DNA of 64,000 nt. Source: Chloracidobacterium sp. GTDB taxonomy: Bacteria > Acidobacteriota > Blastocatellia > Pyrinomonadales > Pyrinomonadaceae. The stretch covers positions 163,998-227,997 of the forward strand of contig JADJRV010000004.1 of NCBI GenBank assembly GCA_016712045.1, written 5' to 3'. A model generated the notes under the pieces. That model saw only the letters and a list, made by a program, of their open reading frames with translations. It ran no database searches and had not been told where the DNA came from. Shown here piece by piece: positions 27,905 through 36,546 of this stretch; within the stretch, counting starts at the first letter, position 1, and every line of letters starts with the position of its first letter. Both the position numbers and the translations under genes were made by a program.

Positions 27905-28748
27905 GCCGCATTACAAACGCTTCCCACTTCCGTTGAAATGCGGTCATGTTGCGGGTGCCGAGGACGCTTTGCAGGGTTTTGTACCCCGTCGGGTCGGTTT
28001 TTTGGTTTTCGACAAACTCTTTGTAAAACTTTCTAAGCAGCCCCTTTTCTTGCAGGTAATAGCACAAATAGCGGGCCTGCGCGTAGTTTGTGCCGGGGTC
28101 TTCGTTATAAAACGCGGTGTCGGACATTGAGGTTAAAGCTTTGAACGTCGGCACCACCTTTTTTTCGATGCCGCTTTGCAAACCACGCAGACGCCAGTTC
28201 GTATAGCCGTAGATGTGGCCATCGACGGTGCCGGATTGCTCATAGAGCGATCCGAGCCCCTCGTTAAACCACGCCGGAGCGTCGGGGAAATTGGCCTCGA
28301 CAAACGGATGCACGATCTCATGAACCAGCGTCCCGCCGCCGGTCGCGATGTTCATCACGAGAGCCTTTTTCGACGGGGAATAATAGCCGTACGGCGTATC
28401 GGGCGTGTCGTTAAAAAATTCTAGGGCGTGTTTTCGATATGACGTTTCGTCCTTAAAAAGCCAGATCTCCAGGATGTTTGCCGGATCTTTAGCAAAATAG
28501 TCCTGCTTTAATCGCGCGACTGTCCCCCGCACAACTCCCTCGGCCCATAGCGTGACGCGCGATGCGTCATCGTCGCCGACGACGATAAAGGGCCGCTCGA
28601 CGATGACCGTAAATCCTCGACCTTTTAACTTTGTTCGTAAGGTTTGTGCGTGCTGTTCAAACTCCGCCGGAGAATGATCGGCCAATACAGGGAATGCCGA
28701 AAATACGACCAAGCACAGGACAAGAAAATATCGTTTGGCGGTTAGCAT
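27894..28748 (-). CDS. Secreted gluzincin-like metallopeptidase
   Basis: About 284 residues. A Sec signal peptide (LTAKRYFLVLCLVVFSAFPV, then LA) fixes the start at 28748, where GAGG precedes the ATG. The zinc motif HEIVH is followed by a downstream glutamate in WFNEGLGSLYEQSG, the arrangement of the peptidase MA clan (DUF1570-like). Probably a periplasmic peptidase of unknown substrate. Confidence 0.8.
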   Translation of the reverse strand: MLTAKRYFLVLCLVVFSAFPVLADHSPAEFEQHAQTLRTKLKGRGFTVIVERPFIVVGDDDASRVTLWAEGVVRGTVARLKQDYFAKDPANILEIWLFKDETSYRKHALEFFNDTPDTPYGYYSPSKKALVMNIATGGGTLVHEIVHPFVEANFPDAPAWFNEGLGSLYEQSGTVDGHIYGYTNWRLRGLQSGIEKKVVPTFKALTSMSDTAFYNEDPGTNYAQARYLCYYLQEKGLLRKFYKEFVENQKTDPTGYKTLQSVLGTRNMTAFQRKWEAFVMRLTF

Positions 28749-28797
28749 ATTCCTCGCAAATTTAGATGCAAGAAGTCGCAAATGTGCACCTAAAAAT

Positions 28798-29111
28798 TCA
28801 CTTCGTCCGTTTTTCGATCTTTACACCGCTGTTGAGTTTTTGGTCAAGCACGTTGGCGACAGCTTGAGCACGAGCCTTTGCGAGATCGGCCGTATCGCCC
28901 GCGAACAGGCGGTCGACCGTCGCCGTAAATATTGCGACCCAGTGTGCAAAATGTTCGGGCAGGAGCGGCGAGTGGGCGTGGAGCACCTGTGATGATGTTC
29001 GAGATTTAGCCCGCCAAAATGATGGCCGATCTTATTGTCGGCCATCGCTATGCCATAAAAATCAGTTAAGAGACGCTCGATGTCGCCCCGCGTTTCAATA
29101 TCCCGTTTCAT
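28798..29111 (-). CDS. Group III truncated haemoglobin, frameshifted
   Basis: Joined, about 104 residues: RGDIERLLTDFYGIAMADNK, NLEHH, then HAHSPLLPEHFAHWVAIFTA and TVDRLFAGDTADLAKARA. These match group III (P-type) truncated haemoglobins, haem proteins that handle O2, NO or peroxide. The frame changes near 28992, after LEHH, by one missing base. The ATG directly abuts the sufU stop, so it is the last gene of the SUF transcript, where an oxidative or nitrosative stress role makes sense (inference). Confidence 0.8.
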
Positions 29112-29561
29112 CTATTCGGTCGAGACGGCATCCTCGCCATGGAGAGCGGCATTGAGCGTGTGCCAGCTAAGTGACGCACATTTGACGCGTGCCGGAAACT
29201 CTAAAACGCCCGAAAAGATCCGCAGTTTTCCGAGATCGTTATCGTCCGTCTCGATATCTAGTTCACCAGTGACCATCTTGTGAAACTCGTCAAAGATCGC
29301 CTCGGCCTCTTCACGGGTCTTGCCTTTGACGGCCTGGGTCATCATCGACGCCGAAGCTTTTGAGATCGCACAGCCCGAGCCCTTAAATGCGACATCGGCG
29401 ATCTGGTCGCCGTCCATCGCCACATAAACGCGCAGAGCGTCGCCGCAGAGCGGATTTTTACCGTCGGCATACTGATCGGCATCAGCGATCTCGCGAAAAT
29501 TTCGCGGGTTTTTGTTGTGCTCTAAAATTACTTCTTGATACAGGTCACTTAGTTCGGACAT
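29112..29561 (-). CDS. sufU: SufU-type iron-sulfur scaffold / zinc sulfur-transfer protein
   Basis: A 149-residue IscU-like protein. The three cysteines and aspartate expected are present in NPLCGD, GSGCAISKAS and VKCASLSWHTL, and the 18-residue or so insertion before the last cysteine distinguishes SufU from IscU. In Firmicutes SufU is the zinc-dependent sulfur acceptor of SufS. It is distal in the same leftward gene run as sufB, sufC, sufD and sufS. Confidence 0.93.
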   Translation of the reverse strand: MSELSDLYQEVILEHNKNPRNFREIADADQYADGKNPLCGDALRVYVAMDGDQIADVAFKGSGCAISKASASMMTQAVKGKTREEAEAIFDEFHKMVTGELDIETDDNDLGKLRIFSGVLEFPARVKCASLSWHTLNAALHGEDAVSTE

Positions 29562-29597
29562 AGCCCTATTTTATTATGTCCGAACCGATTAACCTAG

Positions 29598-31298
29598 TTA
29601 GAAAAGCCCGACAATATTGCCTTCGGCGTCGATATCGACCCTTTCGGCGGCCGGATGCTCGGGCAGGGCGGGCATTGTCCGCATATCGCCGCAGACGGGA
29701 TAGATAAAGCCGGCCCCGACGCTTGCACGGACCTCGCGGACGGGGAAGGTGAAACCGGTCGGTGCTCCCTTGAGGGTCGGATCGTGGCTTAAGGATAGGT
29801 GCGTTTTCGCCATACAGATCGGCAGGTTGCCAAAGCCATTAGCTTCGTAATCGGCGATCTGGCTCGACGCTTGTGAGGTGTACGAAACATCGGCGGCTCC
29901 GTAGATCTTGGTAGCGATGGTCTCGATCTTTGCTTTGATCGGCTGGTCGAGATCGTAGAGAAATTTGAATTCGTTCGGGTGGTTTGCAGCCTCGATGACC
30001 ATTTCGGCAAGCTCGATCGCACCTTTTCCGCCTTCGGCAAAATGCCTTGAGACGGCCGCTCCGAGTGCTCCGGCCTCGATCGAGATACGTTTTACGGCCT
30101 CGATCTCTTCGGGGTGATCGGTGTCGAAAACGTTGATCGCGACGACCGGCGTCACACCGTGTAGTTTTACATTCTCGATCTGTTTGCGCAGATTCGCTGC
30201 TCCGGCCTCGACGTCGGCAACGTTATTTTCGAGCATTTCGGGCGGCAGAGGCTTGCCGGCGACGATACGGTATTTGCCGCTGTGCGATTTGAGCGCTCGG
30301 ATGGTGGCAACGATGACGCAGGCGTCCGGTTTGAGGCCGCTGTAACGGCATTTGATGTTAAAGAATTTTTCGGCACCGATATCCGCACCAAAGCCGGACT
30401 CGGTAAACAGATAATCGCTGCATTTCGCACCGATCAGATCGGCGAGAATGCTGCTGTTACCGTGTGCGACGTTGGCAAACGGGCCTGCGTGAACGAGCGC
30501 AGGCGTATTTTCGAGCGTCTGCATGATCGTCGGCCGAATGGCGTCGCGCATCAGCACGGTCATCGCTCCGGCGGCACCGATCTCTTCGGCGGTGACGGGC
30601 TTTTTGTCGTGCGTCATACCGACGACGATGCGGCCAAAACGAGCGCGCATATCCTGGAGCGAATTTGTCAGCGCGAGTATCGCCATCACTTCGGATGCGA
30701 CCGTGATGTCAAAACCGGTCTCACGCGGGATGCCGCCTTCCATACGGCCGCCGAGTCCGACGATGATCTTTCGCAGAGCACGGTCGTTTGTATCGACGAC
30801 TCGTTTCCAGGTGATGCTGTGCGGATTGATGTTGAGCGGATTGCCGCGGAGCAGCTTATTGTCGATCATCGCGGCGAGCAGATTGTTTGCCGCCGTGACG
30901 GCGTGAATGTCGCCGGTCAGATTGAGATTGAAGGTCTCCATCGGCACGACCTGTGCATAACCGCCGCCCGCCGCACCGCCTTTGATACCGAATGTTGGGC
31001 CTTGCGACGGCTGCCTCAGCGATACAACGGCTTTCTTGCCGAGGTGCTTCATCGCTTCGCCAAGGCCGATGAGCGTGGTCGATTTACCCTCGCCAAGCGG
31101 CGTTGGCGTGATCGCGGAAACGTCGATGTATTTGGCGTTTGGACGGTCCTTTAGCTTGTCGAGGACGCTCAGCCGAAGCTTTGCGATATACGGGCTGCCG
31201 TAGAGGTCCATGTCGTCAGGCGTCAGACCGAGCTGCTCGGCGATCTCCTGCACGGGCCGCATTTTTGAGTGTTGTGCGATGTAAAGATCTGAATACAT
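29598..31298 (-). CDS. fhs: Formate-tetrahydrofolate ligase
   Basis: ATP-dependent formation of 10-formyltetrahydrofolate from formate for one-carbon metabolism. Nucleotide-binding loop TPTPLGEGKSTTLIGLGEAM near residues 66-85, then GPTFGIKGGAAGGGYAQV and METFNLNLTGDIHA. 566 residues, normal length and unbroken. Its placement inside the SUF gene run, between dinB-like and sufU genes, is unusual; spacing of under 60 bases either side permits cotranscription. Confidence 0.95.
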   Translation of the reverse strand: MYSDLYIAQHSKMRPVQEIAEQLGLTPDDMDLYGSPYIAKLRLSVLDKLKDRPNAKYIDVSAITPTPLGEGKSTTLIGLGEAMKHLGKKAVVSLRQPSQGPTFGIKGGAAGGGYAQVVPMETFNLNLTGDIHAVTAANNLLAAMIDNKLLRGNPLNINPHSITWKRVVDTNDRALRKIIVGLGGRMEGGIPRETGFDITVASEVMAILALTNSLQDMRARFGRIVVGMTHDKKPVTAEEIGAAGAMTVLMRDAIRPTIMQTLENTPALVHAGPFANVAHGNSSILADLIGAKCSDYLFTESGFGADIGAEKFFNIKCRYSGLKPDACVIVATIRALKSHSGKYRIVAGKPLPPEMLENNVADVEAGAANLRKQIENVKLHGVTPVVAINVFDTDHPEEIEAVKRISIEAGALGAAVSRHFAEGGKGAIELAEMVIEAANHPNEFKFLYDLDQPIKAKIETIATKIYGAADVSYTSQASSQIADYEANGFGNLPICMAKTHLSLSHDPTLKGAPTGFTFPVREVRASVGAGFIYPVCGDMRTMPALPEHPAAERVDIDAEGNIVGLF

Positions 31299-31354
31299 AG
31301 GCGTGAGTATTTGCTAAGTCTCAGTTAAATGCTGTGACAGTTCTCACAATCGCA

Positions 31355-31813
31355 TCATTCAGCGTCAAATATTCGCCGGTGGTAATTGATCTGGCCAAGA
31401 TGATAACCGAGATGAGTCGCGAGATGGACCAAAAACCACCCGGTCGTCATCGGCTCGGTTCGGTCGGCAAAGACAGTGATCGGATATTCTTGTGCGAGTT
31501 GATCGGGCGTGAGTTTATCAAGCCCCGCCGCGACATCGGCGATCGTCTCGTCGATCATTTGCAGCAGTTCGGCTCGTGGCGTCCCGTTGGTCGAAAACTC
31601 CAGATCACGCTCACGCACATAACCCGAACCGCCCAACACAGCACCGATAAAATGTTTTTAGATTGCCAACGAGATGCAACGCGAGATTGCCGCCGGAATT
31701 TGGTATCTCACCATCCGACAGCCACAGATTAGCTTGTCCTGGTAAGTTTCGATCTCGCTTTTCAGTTTGTTGAGATCGCGGTTGAAAAGATCTTTTAGCG
31801 TTTCGATGATCAT
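31355..31813 (-). CDS. DinB/DUF1572-like protein, frameshifted
   Basis: Three reading-frame pieces join into a DinB-like four-helix protein: MIIETLKDLFNRDLNKLKSE, then ANLWLSDGEIPNSGGNLALH and LVGNLKTF, then VRERDLEFSTN and WFLVHLATHLGYHLGQINYH. The final HxxxH helix is the usual metal-binding element of this superfamily, which includes thiol transferases. Shifts are needed near 31735 and at a T run near 31650. Intact length about 152 residues. Role in the operon unknown; a thiol-linked function would suit the SUF context. Confidence 0.72.
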
Positions 31814-31851
31814 ATCGTTAAGGGAACACTCCCGCGGCCCGCGTTTCCGCC

Positions 31852-33093
31852 TTAGGCAAAAACTTCGATAACTTTCTGAATCGCATCCGCAAGTTTATCG
31901 ACCTCTTCTCGGGTGTTGTAAAACGCGAACGACGCTCTTGCGGTTGCGGGCACATCGAAAAACTCCATCACCGGCTGTGCGCAGTGGTGGCCGGCTCGGA
32001 CGGCGATGCCTTGTTGGTCGAGGATGGTGCCGATGTCGTGCGGGTGGATGCCGTCGATGATGAACGACAACACGCTGGCTTTTTCTGCGGCGGTGCCGAT
32101 GATCTTGACCTCGGGAATGTCGGACAGGCGCTCGGTGGCGTATTCGAGCAGCTCGTGCTCGTACGCGGCGGCGGCTTCGAAATCGATCGCGTTGATATAG
32201 TCGATCGCGGCTCCCAGGCCGATGCCCGCGGCGATGGCCGGAGTGCCGGCTTCGAATTTGTCCGGGATCGGGGCGAACGTCGTCTTTTCAAACGACACCG
32301 TGCGGATCATACCGCCGCCGGTCTGATAGGGCGGCATCGCGTCGAGCCATTTACGCTTGCCGTACATCACGCCGCTGCCCGTCGGGCCAAACATCTTGTG
32401 TCCCGAAAAGACAAAGAAATCAGCATCCAGATCCTGCACATCGACCGGAAAATGCGGCACGCTCTGGGCCGCGTCAACACAGACCGGAACGCCATATTTG
32501 TGGGCCGTCGCGATCATTTCCTTGACGGGGTTGACGGTGCCGAGACTATTTGAGACGTGCGTTAGCGCGACCATTTTGGTGCGTTCACTAAGCAGATTTT
32601 CGTATTCGTCGATGATCAGCTCGCCGCGATCATTCATCGGTATCATGACGACCTTGGCCCCGCGTTCCTCGGCGATCATCTGCCACGGGATGATGTTCGA
32701 GTGGTGCTCCATCTGGCTGACGAGGATCTCATCGCCCTCGCCGATGAACTTTCGCCCGTACGAATGCGCGACCAGATTGACGCCCTCGGTCGTGCCGCGA
32801 ACGAAAATACACTCTTTGACATCAGGCGCGTTGATAAATCGCTTGACCTTTTCGCGCGCCGCTTCGTACGCGGTCGTCGCATGCTGTGAAAGGTAATGCA
32901 CGCCGCGATGAATGTTTGAGTGTTCCTCAGCGAGATATTTTGACGTGCGGTCGATCACCGACTGCGGCACCTGCGACGAGGCACCGTTGTCGAGATAGAC
33001 GAGCGGCTTACCGTTCACGGTCTGCGACAGCACTGGAAAATCTCTTCTCACTTTTTCAACGTCCCAATTACTCACGGGTTTTGCTGCGGTCAT
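31852..33093 (-). CDS. sufS: Cysteine desulfurase SufS
   Basis: A PLP enzyme that takes sulfur from cysteine for cluster assembly. PLP lysine in FSGHKMFGPTGSGVMYG (near residue 232) and active-site cysteine in VRAGHHCAQP (near 370), the class II (SufS) arrangement. QMEHHSNIIPWQ and DAAQSVPHFPVDV are also conserved. 413 residues, complete. Its start overlaps the RHH-protein stop by four bases (ATGA), indicating coupling. Confidence 0.95.
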   Translation of the reverse strand: MTAAKPVSNWDVEKVRRDFPVLSQTVNGKPLVYLDNGASSQVPQSVIDRTSKYLAEEHSNIHRGVHYLSQHATTAYEAAREKVKRFINAPDVKECIFVRGTTEGVNLVAHSYGRKFIGEGDEILVSQMEHHSNIIPWQMIAEERGAKVVMIPMNDRGELIIDEYENLLSERTKMVALTHVSNSLGTVNPVKEMIATAHKYGVPVCVDAAQSVPHFPVDVQDLDADFFVFSGHKMFGPTGSGVMYGKRKWLDAMPPYQTGGGMIRTVSFEKTTFAPIPDKFEAGTPAIAAGIGLGAAIDYINAIDFEAAAAYEHELLEYATERLSDIPEVKIIGTAAEKASVLSFIIDGIHPHDIGTILDQQGIAVRAGHHCAQPVMEFFDVPATARASFAFYNTREEVDKLADAIQKVIEVFA

Positions 33094-33281
33094 GTTAATG
33101 CTTTTTTGGCCGGTGTCTTTAGCGTTGCCGCCACCTTTGCCTTTGGCTTAAGCTCTTCGCGGGCGATGTACTCGCGCAGGGCGGTCTCGACGACGATAGC
33201 GCGGCGGTGTTTTTCACCGGCGATCTCGTCGATCTTTTGCATGATCTCGTCTTCGATAATTAGCTGTGTTCTGATCCTCAT
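33090..33281 (-). CDS. Small ribbon-helix-helix protein in the suf operon
   Basis: A 63-residue protein. The N-terminal part, RIRTQLIIEDEIMQKIDEIA then RRAIVVETALREYIAREEL, has the strand-helix-helix pattern of CopG/Arc-type DNA-binding proteins; the tail is Lys/Ala-rich. It lies three bases after sufD and overlaps sufS, so it is fully embedded in the operon. No toxin partner is present. It may be an additional regulator of the suf genes (inference). Confidence 0.65.
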   Translation of the reverse strand: MRIRTQLIIEDEIMQKIDEIAGEKHRRAIVVETALREYIAREELKPKAKVAATLKTPAKKALT

Positions 33282-33284
33282 AAT

Positions 33285-34436
33285 TTACACTTCCAGTTTA
33301 ACGTTCAGTCTGTTCAAAACGGCCGCATCCAGATCGGCCTTAATAGATTCGATGCCGATCTTGCGAATGATGGCCTCCGCAAACCCATAGGTTAACAGAT
33401 TTCTTGCCAGAGCTTCGGGCAATCCGCGTGTCAGCAGATAAAAAAAGCTCCTCTTCCTCAAGCTGTCCGACCGTCGCTCCGTGGGCACATTTAACGTCGT
33501 CGTTAAATATCTCAAGCTGCGGTTTGGTATCGACGCGGGCATCGTTTGACAGCAGCAGATTCTTATTCGACTGCTGTGCATCGGTGCCGTGGGCATTTTC
33601 GCGGACAAAAACCTTGCCGTTAAAGACGCCGCGCGAGTGGTCATTGAGCACGCCCTTATAAGTTTGATGCGAAACGCAATTTGGCACAGTGTGGTCGATC
33701 ACACTATGCGTGTCGCTGTGCTGGCGGCCGCCCAACATATACAGCCCGTCAACCCAAGCCTCGCCTCCCTCGGCGGTAAATTTTAGGTCGATGTCGTGCC
33801 GCGAAAGGGCCGCCCCGAGATTGATATTCGTCGAATCATATCGACTGTCGCGCCCAAGCGAAACCTCAGTCGTGCCGATATTGAAAGCCTCAGGCCCATC
33901 TTTTTGAACGCGGTAATGCGTAACGCTTGCATTGTCCTCAACGATGACCTGGACCGCCGCGTTCGTAAAGCTTTTTGCTGTCGACGCATACGATTCGATG
34001 ATCGTCGCCTTGCTGCCGGCCTCCGCAATTATCAATACGTGCGGAAAGATCGCAGTGTTTTCCGCCGCGGCAAAATTAAGCTCGAACGGCTCGGCTATGC
34101 TCGTGTCCTTTGCAATGCGGATGACCTTGATCTCGCCAAACGCAAGATTTAAAGCGGCAAAGCCATTGCGGTCAATCGCAAATCGTTTGGCAATTTCCAC
34201 ATCCCCCGCTGTGAATTCCTGACTCTGACCACCGGCCACTGACCACTGACCACTAACAAGCGAAGCGACATTCGTATATTTCCAATCCTCGTTCTTCGGC
34301 GTTGGAAATCCCGATGCGGTAAACGACGCGAACGCCTGTTCGCGCAAACACGGACGGCGTCATTCGTCTCGCCCTTAATAAATTCTCTAAATTGTTCCGC
34401 AAACACGGTCTGCGTTGTTGCTGTCGATGAGGTCAT
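33285..34436 (-). CDS. sufD: SufD, iron-sulfur assembly scaffold subunit, frameshifted
   Basis: Partner of SufB in the SufBC2D complex. The pieces are MTSSTATTQTVFAEQFREFI, then REQAFASFTASGFPTPKNED and WKYTNVA, later KCAHGATVGQLEEEELF, then YLLTRGLPEALARNLLTYGF. The KCAHGATVG and RGLPEALARNLL motifs are SufB/SufD hallmarks. One base is missing near 34357 and one T is extra in a seven-T run near 33445. Intact length near 383 residues. Starts four bases after sufC. Confidence 0.88.
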
Positions 34437-34439
34437 CAG

Positions 34440-35198
34440 TTAATTCGCGTTCGCGGCCCCCTTGACCCAGTCGTAGCCTTTTTCTTCGAGTTCGAGAGCC
34501 AGCTCTTTGCCGCCCTCTTTGACGATGCGGCCGTTGGCCAGCACATGGACCATATCGGGCACGATAAAATTGAGCAGCCGCTGATAGTGTGTCACCAGGA
34601 TGATAGCGTTGTCAGGCGAGCGGAGCTTGTTGACGCCCTCGGCGACGATACGCAGAGCGTCAATATCTAGGCCCGAATCGGTCTCGTCGAGGATCGCGAG
34701 CTTTGGCTCAAGCACCGCCATCTGCAGTATCTCGTTACGTTTTTTCTCACCGCCCGAAAATCCTTCGTTTACCGAGCGTTTGAAAAACTGCGGATCCATA
34801 TCGACGATCTTTGCCTTTTCTTTTAGGTAATCGTTGAATTCGAGCGGGTCGAGTTCTTCGCGGCCGTGGTGTATCGCTTTTTGGTTGTAGGCAAGCCGCA
34901 GAAACTGTGAATTTGACACACCCGGCACCTCGACCGGATACTGAAACGCCATAAACACGCCTTCACGGGCACGTTCGTCGGGTTCGAGTTCGAGTAGGTC
35001 TTTGCCTTCGTAAAGCACCTCGCCGGAGATGACGCCATAACTTGGATGGCCGGCAAGTACCTTAGACAAGGTCGATTTGCCCGAGCCGTTCGGCCCCATG
35101 ATCGCATGCACCTCGCCCTTTTTGACCTGCAGATTGAGGCCCTTCAATATTTCTTTGCCGTCGATTCCGGCGTGTAGATCTTTTACTTCTAACAACAT
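34440..35198 (-). CDS. sufC: SufC, ABC-type ATPase of the SUF complex
   Basis: A 252-residue ATPase. Walker A GPNGSGKST (near residues 34-42), SufC-type signature FSGGEKKRNEILQMA, Walker B LAILDETDSGLDIDAL and the FMAFQYPVEVPGVSN segment are all typical. The start at 35198 (MLLEVKDLHAG) matches family N termini; the longer in-frame extension upstream is not conserved-looking and covers a separate small ORF. Confidence 0.95.
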   Translation of the reverse strand: MLLEVKDLHAGIDGKEILKGLNLQVKKGEVHAIMGPNGSGKSTLSKVLAGHPSYGVISGEVLYEGKDLLELEPDERAREGVFMAFQYPVEVPGVSNSQFLRLAYNQKAIHHGREELDPLEFNDYLKEKAKIVDMDPQFFKRSVNEGFSGGEKKRNEILQMAVLEPKLAILDETDSGLDIDALRIVAEGVNKLRSPDNAIILVTHYQRLLNFIVPDMVHVLANGRIVKEGGKELALELEEKGYDWVKGAANAN

Positions 35199-35202
35199 AA
35201 AT

Positions 35203-35359
35203 TTAGTTAACTTTCGGATATTTCTCCGCGATTTCGGAAGCGACCGTCTCCCCCAACGGTCGCGGTGGGTTGGCCGCGTTTTTAACCACCAGGTCGCGTG
35301 ACCTCCTCTGCGGCGGTATGGATCTCGGCCATGGCTTTTGGGCAAATACCGGTTTTCAT
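35203..35359 (-). CDS. Putative small ORF between phzF and sufC
   Basis: An ATG at 35359 overlaps the phzF stop (ATGA), and the reading starts MKTGICPKAMAEIHTAAEEV. That frame stops at a TAA near 35283, but the next frame continues DLVVKNAANPPRPLGETVAS then EIAEKYPKVN to a stop at 35203, four bases before sufC. The tight spacing and protein-like second half suggest one 50-residue gene with a frameshift, as seen elsewhere here. No family recognised. Confidence 0.35.
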
Positions 35360-36138
35360 ACGTAGATCTCGCCTTTCAAATACAGAGTGGCGTTCCCGCC
35401 GATCTTTACGCGGTCACCTGCGAGTTTGCAAAACAGCTCGCCGCCGCGTGCCGACACTTGGCGTGCAAACATCTCGGTCTTGCCTAATTCGTCAGCCCAA
35501 TACGGTATCAGCGAACAGTGGATGGCACCCGTGACCGGATCCTCAGGGATGCCGATACGCGGGGCAAAAATCCGCGAAGCAAAATCCGATGTGTCGCCCT
35601 GTGCCGTGACGATGACTGCGTCAAAATCGCCGAGGTCGATGATCGCTGGAAGTCGGGTTTCAGCGCCAGCACTCGGCTTCGGTCTCAAGACAACCAAGAA
35701 ATCGCGTGCTTTAAAACCTCTGTCGGCTTAGCCCCAATGGCCTCAGCGAGCCCTTCGCCATGCTCGATCTCGGTGAGCGGGCCGCGACGGAAAATCCATC
35801 ACATCCGTCGCCGTTTTCACGAGTTACAGCCGCTTTCCGCTTTTTGCGAATGAAAATTGAACGCTCGCCCGTTTGCCCGAGCTCGTTACACAATCACGTA
35901 CGCCGAGGCCAGCGTCGCGTGGCCGCAAAGATCGATCTCAAACGTCGGCGTGAACCATCTGATATCGTAAAATCCGTCTCGGTCTTTACAAAAAAGCCGT
36001 CTCGGCGAAATTATTTTCCGGCGCGATATCGAGCATCGTCTCGTCCGGCAGCCAAGCCTCAAGCGGAACGACCGCCGCCGGATTCCCCTGAAACGGCTCG
36101 CTCGTAAATGCGTCAACTTGAAAAATCTCTAACTTCAT
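35356..36138 (-). pseudogene. PhzF-family isomerase-like protein, multiply frameshifted
   Basis: The N terminus MKLEIFQVDAFTSEPFQGNP with AAVVPLEAWL and NNFAETAF, the middle FTPTFEIDLCGHATLASAYV and the C-terminal RIFAPRIGIPEDPVTGAIHC are clear PhzF-family landmarks, including the catalytic glutamate region. The pieces lie in several frames: missing T bases in runs near 35993 and 35976, and further shifts between 35890 and 35690. AAGGAGG precedes the ATG. PhzF relatives include isomerases, epimerases and enzymes of unknown role. The number of lesions favours decay, but error cannot be excluded. Confidence 0.75.
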
Positions 36139-36527
36139 GTTCCCCTCCTTCACCGCCGCGATCGCCTGAATTTCTATCTGCGTTCCAAAATGCAGCTCCT
36201 TGACCGGGATCATCGCTCTCGCCGGCCGATGGTCACCCATCACGCGGGCATAAGTTTCATTGACCCGGCCCCACAGCTCCATGTCGGATACATATATCGT
36301 CATCTGCAAAACGCGGCTCAGATCGCTGCCGGCGGCTTTAGAACGTGCTCAACATTTCTGAGAGCCAATTCCGTCTGCTCCTCGATCGAACCGGTAAACG
36401 GCTCACGCGTCTCCAGCTCCATCGGCAACTGGCCCGACACATAAACAACGCCGTGATGTTCGATGCCGGGTGAATAATGGCCCTTTGGGGTTTCTGGTTG
36501 ACTTTCGGACGGTTGGATCGTTTTCAT
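36139..36527 (-). CDS. ridA: RidA-family enamine/imine deaminase, frameshifted
   Basis: RidA proteins hydrolyse reactive 2-aminoacrylate and related imines released by PLP enzymes. N-terminal half: YSPGIEHHGVVYVSGQLPME to LALRNVEHVLK; C-terminal half: VLQMTIYVSDMELWGRVNET to PARAMIPVKELHFGTQIEIQ then AIAAV. The expected arginine (HRPAR) is present. One A is missing near 36336, between VLK and AAGSDLSR. No stop separates the restored frame from the following phzF ATG, so its true C terminus is unclear. Confidence 0.8.
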
Positions 36528-36546
36528 TAGCCTACCGCTGCCCCCT

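Noticed and set aside
35199..35345. Longer SufC with an Arg-rich N-terminal extension
   Set aside because: The extension is out of character for SufC, which starts at MLLEVKDLHAG, and it overlaps a more plausible small ORF in other frames.
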